NCBI GenBank assembly: GCA_041742255.1
Contig: JBGSIZ010000244.1
Span: forward strand, 1-22,502
Reading direction: 5' to 3'
Origin: JBGSIZ01 sp041742255
GTDB taxonomy: Bacteria; Pseudomonadota; Alphaproteobacteria; Rhodobacterales; Rhodobacteraceae
Length of the DNA: 22,502 nt
Every line of letters begins with the position of its first letter. Position 1 is the first letter of the stretch. Shown here one piece after another: positions 1 through 7,538 of this stretch. The position numbers were made by a program, and so were the translations under genes. Under the pieces are notes generated by a model. The model was not told the DNA's origin and ran no database searches. It saw only the letters and a program-made list of their open reading frames with translations.

Positions 1-1
1 A

Positions 2-61
2 CCCGCCCCGGCCCCAAGTGGTGGTTTGAGCGGTGCCAACCTTGGCGGCGTGTTCCGCTGA
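2..61 (+). CDS. Possible 3' end of an upstream gene (partial, cut by window edge)
   Basis: Frame 2 from the left edge is open for 19 codons and ends with TGA at 59-61. It gives a Pro/Ala/Gly-rich tail that ends in Gly-Val-Phe-Arg. Low-complexity tails of this kind are common at protein C-termini. If real, it overlaps the GTG start of the next gene by 29 nt, or ends 16 nt before an alternative TTG start at 78. Nothing identifies the protein. From context it could be one of the T6SS genes missing from the window, such as tssL or tssM, but that is a guess. Frame 1 is also open here, to about 210, but looks like a shadow of the next gene. Confidence 0.3.
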   Translation, partial: PAPAPSGGLSGANLGGVFR

Positions 62-2492
62 TCCTTGGGGGTGGCCCTTGGGCATCGAAATTGATCCGAG
101 TTTTCAAAAAGGCGGGGCGCGGTCCAAACGCCGCCAGTCCAACCGGCGGATCAAGCGTGTGGCGATTGTTGGGGGTGGTCTCGCCGGTGTTCTGGCCATT
201 GTCGGCCTGATCTGGCTGGTTTGGCCTACGGGCGATGGCGTGCTGACCACAGCACTGACCGACGGCGGGGACCCAAACGCTGCCCCGGTCGAAGGCGACC
301 CCTCGATCGAAGGCGCGTTCACCATGGTTCAGACCGAACAAAGCGCCGAGGCCGGGATTCTTGCCGCCGCGACACCGTTTCTGGACCTGCCCAAAGACCC
401 AATGATCCTGCGGTTTGAGAAATCCGAAACCTCGGTCGGGCGGACGTTGCCCGGCCCCGATACCTTGCCCGTGGTGCGCGTGGGCGTCCCGTCTCCCGAA
501 CGGTTGACCCTGTTGACCGACGATCTGGTGATCAAGGAAACCCGGCTGATTACCACCATCCCATCGTCCCGCGAAGATCTGGCGTTTTTTCAGGCGCAAC
601 GCAGCCGGGGCATCACCGAATTGACCGCCGCGCCCGAAACCGCCCCAGCACTGGCCGAAGGGTCCGGGCAGGTCATCGAGGTGAGCGGCGATGACGGCAG
701 TTGGGGCGAACTGATTGACACCGGGCTGGCCGACGCCCCCGAAACGGACGAAGCCGTCTATGTCGAAACCAAGATCGAAAACACGACCAGCACGGTGTTT
801 GCCCTGCGCGAAGACGCCCGCCAGCCGCTGTTCGACGACATCATTGTCGTGTTGCAGACCGAGCGGACCCTGACCGAAGTCCTGACCGCGAACGGGTTTC
901 CGGATGATGCTGCTGCCTTGATCACTACGGCCGCGTTGCGCACCCTGATTTCCGACGAAAAAATGCCCGTGGGCGGGGTTTTGGCGATGCGCGTGCAGCC
1001 GACCCTGACCGGGCCGCAACTGTTGCAGATGTCGATTTATGGTGCGGATGGGTATCTGGGGACGCTGGTTCAGGAAGGGGCCGGGCGGTTTTCAACGGGT
1101 GCCGACCCGTGGATCGAAGACGATCTGATGAACCGCACCGACGACATCCGCAGCACGGCGGTCGCCACGCAGGATGTCCGCCTGCTGGATGCCTTGTATT
1201 CTGCTGCCATCCGCAACGGGTTGCCCACCACGCTGGTCGGGGAACTGATCGTGATGATGTCCCAATTGCACGATCTGGACCGATTCGCTGCGGTGGGTGA
1301 CAAGATGACCATCCTGTATACCGCGACGCCGGGGCCGGAGGGGCAAGGGCCGGGTCAGTTGTTGTTCGCGGGCATCGACGGACCGTCCGGGGCGATGGCC
1401 TGTTATGTGACGCCAGACAACGGCCCTGCCGGGTTCACCTGTTACAACTTTGACCAAGGCAGCAGCGGCGGCGGGTCGGGGTCGTTGGCCGGGGGTTTGA
1501 TTGTGCCGGTCAGCGGCACCAAGACATCTGATTTCGGACCACGGATGCACCCGATTTTGCGACAGTTGCGCAACCACAACGGCGTGGACTGGGCCGCGCC
1601 CACCGGCACCCCGATTTATGCCGCCGCCGCCGGAACCGTCATCAAGGCGGGCGATGGCAGCGGGTATGGCAACGTCGTTTATATCGACCATGCGGGGGGG
1701 TTGCAGACCCGCTATGCCCACCTTGACCGGTTTGGCGAATTCGGCGTTCAGGGTGCACAGGTCAACGCGGGTGACCTGATCGGCTATGTCGGGACCACAG
1801 GGCGGTCCACCGGGCCCCACTTGCATTTCGAGGTGTATCTGAACGGCACGCCGATCAATCCGCTGGGGTCCATTGGGGTGTCGGTTGCGGCAGGTCCGGG
1901 GCCGGGGGGCAGCACGGGAGGCGGGGCGTCCGACGCGGTCGAGGCATTGGTGAACCAGATCATCCGGGTGGAAAGTGCGGGCAACGCCAACGCCGCCAAT
2001 CCGCTGTCTACCGCTGTTGGTCTGGGCCAGTTCATCGAAAGCACATGGATCCGCATGATGGAGGCCTATCGGCCTGACCTTGTGTCCTCCATGTCCCGGC
2101 AGGAATTGCTGAACCTGCGGACCAATCCCGAACTGTCGCGCGAAATGGTCACCAACCTCGCCCGCGAAAACGAGGCATTCCTGCGGTCCAAAGGCCACCA
2201 GATCACGGCAGGGCGGCTGTATCTGGCGCACTTCCTTGGGCCGGGCGGGGCCAATACGGCGTTGCGCGCCGCCCCCGCCCAGACCGTGCTGGAGGTGATG
2301 GGGGGTGGCGTCGTCAACGCCAACCCGTTCCTGCGCGGCAAAACCATTGCCGATCTGCAAGACTGGGCAGACCGCAAGATGGCAGGGGCAGGGTCCGCCC
2401 CCGCTGTGGGTGTGTCCAGAGGCCCCGCCGTCATCCCGGCCGAGGTCCGGGCCTACAAGGACATGATTGATACCCTTCTCAAGGATATCTGA
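33..2492 (+). CDS. Membrane-anchored bifunctional peptidoglycan hydrolase: M23 metallopeptidase plus lytic transglycosylase
   Basis: The protein has a basic cytosolic tail followed by one membrane segment at about residues 43-65, so it is probably a type II protein with a periplasmic body. A central region with a TLTEVL motif at about residue 280 resembles the LysM/OapA-like domains that precede M23 peptidases. The M23 domain spans about 490-612: His515-x3-Asp519 and the His596-Leu-His598 motif supply the expected zinc-binding and catalytic residues. After a Gly-rich linker comes an SLT-type lytic transglycosylase domain at about 635-780, with candidate catalytic Glu647 in a VESAG motif and a GLGQF motif near 663-667. 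It should cut both peptide cross-links and glycan strands. It converges on the T6SS block, so a role in opening the wall for the T6SS apparatus is inferred. A cell-division or general wall enzyme is the alternative. An in-frame stop at 27-29 bounds the start. GTG 33 is used here, but TTG 78 is a plausible alternative. Confidence 0.85.
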   Translation: MPTLAACSADPWGWPLGIEIDPSFQKGGARSKRRQSNRRIKRVAIVGGGLAGVLAIVGLIWLVWPTGDGVLTTALTDGGDPNAAPVEGDPSIEGAFTMVQTEQSAEAGILAAATPFLDLPKDPMILRFEKSETSVGRTLPGPDTLPVVRVGVPSPERLTLLTDDLVIKETRLITTIPSSREDLAFFQAQRSRGITELTAAPETAPALAEGSGQVIEVSGDDGSWGELIDTGLADAPETDEAVYVETKIENTTSTVFALREDARQPLFDDIIVVLQTERTLTEVLTANGFPDDAAALITTAALRTLISDEKMPVGGVLAMRVQPTLTGPQLLQMSIYGADGYLGTLVQEGAGRFSTGADPWIEDDLMNRTDDIRSTAVATQDVRLLDALYSAAIRNGLPTTLVGELIVMMSQLHDLDRFAAVGDKMTILYTATPGPEGQGPGQLLFAGIDGPSGAMACYVTPDNGPAGFTCYNFDQGSSGGGSGSLAGGLIVPVSGTKTSDFGPRMHPILRQLRNHNGVDWAAPTGTPIYAAAAGTVIKAGDGSGYGNVVYIDHAGGLQTRYAHLDRFGEFGVQGAQVNAGDLIGYVGTTGRSTGPHLHFEVYLNGTPINPLGSIGVSVAAGPGPGGSTGGGASDAVEALVNQIIRVESAGNANAANPLSTAVGLGQFIESTWIRMMEAYRPDLVSSMSRQELLNLRTNPELSREMVTNLARENEAFLRSKGHQITAGRLYLAHFLGPGGANTALRAAPAQTVLEVMGGGVVNANPFLRGKTIADLQDWADRKMAGAGSAPAVGVSRGPAVIPAEVRAYKDMIDTLLKDI

Positions 2493-2498
2493 GCGCCG

Positions 2499-3677
2499 TT
2501 ATTTCAGGAACGTCTGATACATCCAGTCGCCGAACTGGTCGCCCATCCAGTCGCCCATGCTGTCCCCCACTTCGGTCCAGAACCGTAGGGGGCTGTTGCG
2601 CATCCGGTCCGCCAGATCGTTGACCTGTTTCATGTCAAGCGACCCGTTCCAGATCGACGTGCCAAAGAGTTTGAGCATGGTATACATGGTGTCCACCGCC
2701 ACCTTGCCCGCGCCGATGGGGTCGATGGAGTTCAGAACCTTGAACGCCATGTTGATCTTTGGATCGTTTTGCATGTTGGGCTGATAAGTGAACAGCAACC
2801 CTTGCAAGGCATTGACCGCCCCCGCCCACGGGATCGCCACGCTCATGAACCCGCCATAGGCTTCGGCCATGCCCTGGCCCAGACGACCCGCGCGGAAATG
2901 GTCCGCACATTCAAACGCGGTGATGATGACGGTCACCACAAACGCGACCTTGCCCAATCCCTTGAGCGTGGCGGCAAGCCGCGCATTCTGCCCGACAAGG
3001 CGCATTCCTTGAATGACCTTGTCGATACCGCCGCCGCCGCGTTTGGCCCCATCGGCCAGAACCATGCCGATTTCACGGGCGGAAAACCCGGCGCGGCTCA
3101 TGTTGGCCATGCCTTCCAGCAGTTCGCCGCCATACTGGGCGACACCTTGAACGGCCAGCAGGGCCTTGGCTGCCTGCACCTCGTTCTTGATCATATCGTC
3201 CAGAACGTCGGATGCAGGTTTGCGGCTGTGAACCTCTGCTATTTTTGCATAAAGCGCCTGCAATACGGATATTTCCTGTGCGGTATAGATATTGGCCGGG
3301 ATGCTCGGCATCTGACCGCCACCACCGCCGCCACCATACACCGGGGCAGCCGGGGCAGGGGTGTAACCACCGCCGCCACCCGGTGCCATGGACATGCCCG
3401 CCCATTTGCCTTCGGATGCGGGACTGTTGAGCGCGGCAAGCGTCTTGCCGCCGGGATCGACCCGGCCATCGCGGGTGCGGATGCCTGCCACAACGCTTTG
3501 AAAATCCGTGATCATGGCAATCGTCTTGGGGCCGCAACGGCCATCCACGGTCAGTTTCTGGCGCGGCGCGTTCATCTGGCCGTTCAGTTGGCGTTGCACC
3601 GCCATCACATCGGCGGGGGCGTTTGTGCCGCCTTGGCCGACACTGCCGGAAATGAAAATGGTTTGCATGATGGGCAT
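2499..3677 (-). CDS. Peptidoglycan-binding protein with hydrophobic C-terminal region; candidate T6SS effector
   Basis: Residues about 21-85 form a PG_binding_1-type peptidoglycan-binding domain, with DVMAVQRQLN early and VDGRCGPKT at 44-52. Residues about 99-128 are a Gly/Pro/Ala-rich linker. The remaining 265 residues match no family I can name. They are largely helical in character, with hydrophobic stretches at about 243-258 and 271-297, and end in a repeated Gly-Asp-Trp-Met motif (375-378 and 383-386). There is no signal peptide, so export by a non-Sec route such as the T6SS is plausible. The ATG at 3675-3677 has an AGGAGA ribosome site upstream (complement of 3683-3688). It is the last gene of the minus-strand T6SS block, 97 nt after clpV, and no candidate immunity gene adjoins it. 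A pore-forming or wall-targeted effector is an inference. A T6SS accessory protein that grips peptidoglycan is the alternative. Confidence 0.8.
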   Translation of the reverse strand: MPIMQTIFISGSVGQGGTNAPADVMAVQRQLNGQMNAPRQKLTVDGRCGPKTIAMITDFQSVVAGIRTRDGRVDPGGKTLAALNSPASEGKWAGMSMAPGGGGGYTPAPAAPVYGGGGGGGQMPSIPANIYTAQEISVLQALYAKIAEVHSRKPASDVLDDMIKNEVQAAKALLAVQGVAQYGGELLEGMANMSRAGFSAREIGMVLADGAKRGGGGIDKVIQGMRLVGQNARLAATLKGLGKVAFVVTVIITAFECADHFRAGRLGQGMAEAYGGFMSVAIPWAGAVNALQGLLFTYQPNMQNDPKINMAFKVLNSIDPIGAGKVAVDTMYTMLKLFGTSIWNGSLDMKQVNDLADRMRNSPLRFWTEVGDSMGDWMGDQFGDWMYQTFLK

Positions 3678-3706
3678 TACTGTCTCCTGTTCAATACTAA
3701 AGTGGG

Positions 3707-3757
3707 CGCATGGTCCGGGCCATGCGGCGTCCCCCCCTGAAATAAGAAGGGGACGCC
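3707..3757 (-). terminator. Two adjacent hairpins between clpV and the peptidoglycan-binding gene
   Basis: The first stem is GGCGTCCCC at 3726-3734 with GGGGACGCC at 3749-3757 (9 bp, 14-nt loop). The second is CGCATGG at 3707-3713 with CCATGCG at 3720-3726 (7 bp, 6-nt loop). They share base 3726. Neither is followed by a U-tract on the minus strand, so they are better described as mRNA-stabilising or attenuating structures than as classical terminators. They lie directly 3' of clpV. Confidence 0.45.
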
Positions 3758-3774
3758 ATCAGACCGGGGTTGGA

Positions 3775-6495
3775 TCAGGCGAAGTCGTAGACGAACTTGC
3801 CCTCGTCCACGCGGACGGTGACCTGTTTCATCTCTTCGCCGGACACCATCCGGCCCAGAACCTGACGGGACAGGTCGGGCAGAATGGAATTGGTGATGAT
3901 GTTGTCGATCATGCGGCCACCCGAATCCGGGTCGCGGCATTGGTCCACGATGTGGGCGATGACCTCGTCGCCGATCTCGAGCTTGGCACCATGGGCGCCC
4001 TTGAGCCTGCGGGCCACAGACCCGAGTTTCAGGCGGGTGATCCCCGCAAGAACGGTGGACCCCAGCGGGAAATACGGGATGGTGACGATCCGGCCCAACA
4101 ACGCGGGCGGGAAAACCTCCAGCAGCGACGGCTTGAGCGCGTCGCTCAGTTCTTCGACATCGGGGGTGGTGTTTCCGGCCTCGGCCATCTTCATGATGAC
4201 CTCGGTGCCGACGTTCGATGTCAACAGGATGAGCGTGTTGCGGAAGTTGATCGCGCGGCCGTTGCCGTCTTCCATGATGCCCTTGTCGAACACCTGAAAG
4301 AACAGTTCGTGGACATCCGGGTGGGCCTTTTCCACTTCGTCCAGCAGAACCACGGAATAGGGTTTGCGGCGCACAGCCTCGGTCAGGCGGCCACCCTCGC
4401 CAAATCCGACATAACCGGGGGGCGCCCCTTTCAACAGGCTGACAGTGTGGGCCTCTTGGTATTCGGACATGTTGATGGTGATCATGTTCTGTTCACCACC
4501 ATACAGGCTCTCGGCGAGGGCCAGCGCGGTTTCGGTTTTACCCACGCCGGACGGGCCGCAGAGCATGAACACACCAATGGGTTTTTCGGGGTTGGACAGG
4601 CCCGCGCGGCTGGTTTCGATCCGTTTGGCGATGGTCCGCAGCCCGTGGTCCTGCCCGATGACCCGTTCCTGAAGGTTTTCGGCAAGGTTCAGGATGGATT
4701 GCAATTCGTCCTGCACCATCTTGCCCGCGGGGATACCGGTCCAGTCGCTGATGATCGTGGCGACGGCTTGGGCATCGACATGGGCATAGACCATACGGTC
4801 ATCCGGGTTGCCGCCTTCGAGTTCGGCCATCTTGGCCATCATTTCGGCGCGGGCGGCTTCGGGGTCTGTGTGGCTACCTTCGGTTTCGGCAACGGCATCG
4901 GACGCCTGTTCCTCGGCCTCGGGGCGGGCGTCCTTCACGGCGTCGGGGGTTTGGCCTTCGGCGACGGCAATGGCTTTGCGCAGGGCCAGAATGTCATCCA
5001 CGACCTTTTTCTCGGCCTCGTAACTGGCTTCCATGGCGGCCAATTGGGTGATCAGGTCGGCCTTTTGACCCTCGGCCTCGATGATGCGGTCCTCGCCGCT
5101 TTCGCCCAGATCGCGCTGGCCGATCTTGCCCGCAATTTCGGTATCAAGGGCGGCAATCTTTTCCTTGGTGTCCTGTATCCGGGCAGGGATGGACGATTGG
5201 CTGACGGCCACGCGGGCGCAGGCAGTGTCCAGCAACGACACGGCCTTGTCGGGCAACTGGCGGGCAGGGATATACCGGGCCGACAGGGTGACGGCGGCAA
5301 CGATGGCATCGTCAGAGATTCGCACATTGTGATGCTTTTCCATCGGCGCAAGGATGCCGCGCAGCATGTAACAGCATTTTTCCACATCAGGTTCGTCCAC
5401 CTGCACCGGCTGGAACCGGCGGGTCAGGGCGGGATCTTTTTCAAAATACTTGGCGTATTCGGACCATGTGGTGGCGGCGATGGTGCGCAACGTGCCGCGG
5501 GCCAGCGCGGGTTTCAACAGGTTGGCGGCATCGCCGGTCCCCGCAGCCCCGCCCGCCCCGATCAGGGTGTGCGCTTCGTCAATGAACAGGATGATGGGGG
5601 TGGGCGACGATTGGACCTCGTCGATCACGGATTTCAGGCGCTGTTCAAATTCGCCCTTCATCGAGGCACCCGCCTGCATCGACTGAATATCCAGTTCATA
5701 CAGGCGTGTGCCCTTGAGTTTCGGGGGAACCTCGCCCTTGGCCAGACGTTGCGCGAACCCTTCGACGACGGCGGTTTTGCCGACGCCAGCCTCGCCGGTT
5801 AGGATCGGGTTATTCTGGCGACGGCGCAGCAGAACGTCGATGATCTGGCGAATCTCGTCATCGCGGCCCTTGATCTGGTCCATGGTATGGGCGGCGGCGG
5901 TCATGTCCTTGGCAAACCGGCCAAGGGGGGAGGATCCACCCTGCGGGCCTTCGCTGCCTGCGGACCCGGCCGCGCCCCCTGATGACATGCCGGACCCGTC
6001 CATCGGGCGCATGTCGTCTTCTTCGCTGTCGGCCCACAGTTTGCGGGCCTCTTGGCCGATCTGTTGGGCGGACATCGCCTCGAACACGCCCGAGGCGCGG
6101 ATCAGGGCGCGGCGCAGGTTCTGATCGTTCAGAAGGGCCACCAGAACGTGGCCGGTGCGGATCTGCACCTCGCCAAAGAACAACGTGGCATAGGTCCACG
6201 CATGATTGAGCGTGTCAGACAGGTTTTCGGAAATGCCGGGGGTTTCGGTGACGTTCTTGTCAAAGGCGGCCATCGCCTTGTCCAGATCCTTAAGAACGCG
6301 GCCCCGGTCAAGGTTCAGCGCCTGCAACGTGACCGAAATATCGGCCTTTTGGTTGGACACGGCGTGAAACAGGAAATGGACAATGTCCACATGCCGGTTC
6401 CGTTCGGTGCGGGCATGCCGCATCCCTTGCAAGAAGGCGTCATAGCCTGCGCGGTTCATCTTGCCGGCGTATTTCTCGATGCTGATATCGGTCAT
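3775..6495 (-). CDS. clpV: T6SS AAA+ ATPase ClpV (TssH)
   Basis: ClpV is the cytosolic hexameric ATPase that disassembles contracted TssBC sheaths so that they can be reused. From the chosen ATG it is 906 residues: Clp N-domain at about 1-155, a Gly/Ser linker at 165-190, Walker A GEAGVGKT at 234-241 with Walker B at 302-307, then a middle domain, a second Walker A GPSGVGKT at 647-654, Walker B at 714-720, and pore-loop GYVG at 694-697. Residues about 510-560 form an Ala/Glu-rich stretch in the middle region that looks longer than usual. ATG 6493-6495 is preferred because a GGAAGGA ribosome site precedes it. An in-frame TTG at 6511-6513 is a less likely start. It follows tssG with a 32-nt gap, in operon-like order. 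ClpB is the main alternative, but the T6SS neighbours argue for ClpV. Confidence 0.95.
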   Translation of the reverse strand: MTDISIEKYAGKMNRAGYDAFLQGMRHARTERNRHVDIVHFLFHAVSNQKADISVTLQALNLDRGRVLKDLDKAMAAFDKNVTETPGISENLSDTLNHAWTYATLFFGEVQIRTGHVLVALLNDQNLRRALIRASGVFEAMSAQQIGQEARKLWADSEEDDMRPMDGSGMSSGGAAGSAGSEGPQGGSSPLGRFAKDMTAAAHTMDQIKGRDDEIRQIIDVLLRRRQNNPILTGEAGVGKTAVVEGFAQRLAKGEVPPKLKGTRLYELDIQSMQAGASMKGEFEQRLKSVIDEVQSSPTPIILFIDEAHTLIGAGGAAGTGDAANLLKPALARGTLRTIAATTWSEYAKYFEKDPALTRRFQPVQVDEPDVEKCCYMLRGILAPMEKHHNVRISDDAIVAAVTLSARYIPARQLPDKAVSLLDTACARVAVSQSSIPARIQDTKEKIAALDTEIAGKIGQRDLGESGEDRIIEAEGQKADLITQLAAMEASYEAEKKVVDDILALRKAIAVAEGQTPDAVKDARPEAEEQASDAVAETEGSHTDPEAARAEMMAKMAELEGGNPDDRMVYAHVDAQAVATIISDWTGIPAGKMVQDELQSILNLAENLQERVIGQDHGLRTIAKRIETSRAGLSNPEKPIGVFMLCGPSGVGKTETALALAESLYGGEQNMITINMSEYQEAHTVSLLKGAPPGYVGFGEGGRLTEAVRRKPYSVVLLDEVEKAHPDVHELFFQVFDKGIMEDGNGRAINFRNTLILLTSNVGTEVIMKMAEAGNTTPDVEELSDALKPSLLEVFPPALLGRIVTIPYFPLGSTVLAGITRLKLGSVARRLKGAHGAKLEIGDEVIAHIVDQCRDPDSGGRMIDNIITNSILPDLSRQVLGRMVSGEEMKQVTVRVDEGKFVYDFA

Positions 6496-6527
6496 GTCAG
6501 GTCCTTCCCCCAAAGGTATTTATAAAA

Positions 6528-7538
6528 TCAGGCCGCCCGTCGGGCGGTGTCGTCATGGGTCACAGGATCATCCTGTGACAGTTGGTAAAGCGTTCCACGC
6601 ACAAAATGGTCGCCCCCGGCTGGCGGGGCGATACAAGCCATCCAGCCAAGCGCGGCACTTACGCCCAGTTTGGCCGGTTCCAGTTCACGTTGGGGCAGCC
6701 AGACGGCCACGTCCACATCGAATGTCTTGCCCAGATACCATTGGGTTATGGCGCGCAGATGTTCATGGTCCACGCCCCCCGGCAAAAACCGGCGATAGGC
6801 GGCTAGGGTGGGCACCCGGACGTGGATGCAGATTTTCTCGCCAATCGACCGGATACGGGACCCAAGATGGATATTCTGGCCAAGCGTGCTGCCCTGACTG
6901 CCCAAGGCGGACAAGGCGTCCGGTTCAAACTCCATCCAGCTGGGCACCATTTCCTCGACATCTACGTCGGTTTTCAGGTGCAGCGCCAGCATTTGCCGCA
7001 ACCGCACCGGGCTTTTGACCCGGCCCGTCACCAGCGGCATCAGGCGCAGTTTCACGGTGTCATTGACCGTGTCGCGCCCGCGAAAGCTGGGCGTGCCGGA
7101 CCCGGCAAACGCCAGAAGATAGGTCTGGAACGGGTCATCGACCGGATGGTCAAACTGGGCGATCGGGCGGGGATCGGCCCACGACCGATAGAACAGTTGC
7201 AGGAACCGGGTGGCAAAAATGTCGGTGAATTCGACGAATGCCTTGTCGCCGGTTTCTGTCCACCGCAGCACTTCTTCGGTGGTGTTGAGCGGCAAGGCGC
7301 CATGAGGTCCGAAAAACCCCAGAAACCGGGGGCGCGCCGTGGGGCGGTTGCCGGTCAGGTCCACCTCGGACAGGTCATTGTCCGGAAAGGCCAGAAACGG
7401 ATCCTGCCCCAGCCGCACGAATTCGTCGCGAACCCGCTGGCTGCGGCCAATGCGGGGTTTGTCGCGGGCCTTGCGCTCCAGATGGCGCAAGAGCGCCAGA
7501 AAGCCAAAGCTTTCGGTCTGGGGCGCGGGCCCGGTCAC
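6528..7538 (-). CDS. tssG: T6SS baseplate protein TssG
   Basis: TssG (ImpH/VasB family) forms the baseplate wedge with TssF, TssE and TssK at the cytoplasmic face of the membrane complex. The 336-residue length is normal for the family. Recognisable stretches include FLALLRHLERKA near the N-terminus, the FLGFFGPHGALPL motif typical of the family, and the FLQLFYRSWADPRP segment. It starts with GTG at 7536-7538, overlapping the TGA of tssF by 4 nt (GTGA), which implies translational coupling. A short GC-rich inverted repeat, CCGCCC-GTC-GGGCGG, lies inside its last codons. Position between tssF and clpV supports the call. Confidence 0.93.
   Translation of the reverse strand: MTGPAPQTESFGFLALLRHLERKARDKPRIGRSQRVRDEFVRLGQDPFLAFPDNDLSEVDLTGNRPTARPRFLGFFGPHGALPLNTTEEVLRWTETGDKAFVEFTDIFATRFLQLFYRSWADPRPIAQFDHPVDDPFQTYLLAFAGSGTPSFRGRDTVNDTVKLRLMPLVTGRVKSPVRLRQMLALHLKTDVDVEEMVPSWMEFEPDALSALGSQGSTLGQNIHLGSRIRSIGEKICIHVRVPTLAAYRRFLPGGVDHEHLRAITQWYLGKTFDVDVAVWLPQRELEPAKLGVSAALGWMACIAPPAGGDHFVRGTLYQLSQDDPVTHDDTARRAA

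Noticed and set aside
1092..2360. 422-codon open frame on the - strand
   Set aside because: Antisense to the M23-transglycosylase gene; Pro/Arg/His-rich and without any domain.
3508..5802. 764-codon open frame on the + strand
   Set aside because: It lies antisense to clpV and the start of the peptidoglycan-binding gene. Its translation is Gly/His/Asp-rich low complexity, typical of an antisense frame in a GC-rich gene, while the opposite strand encodes a full ClpV.
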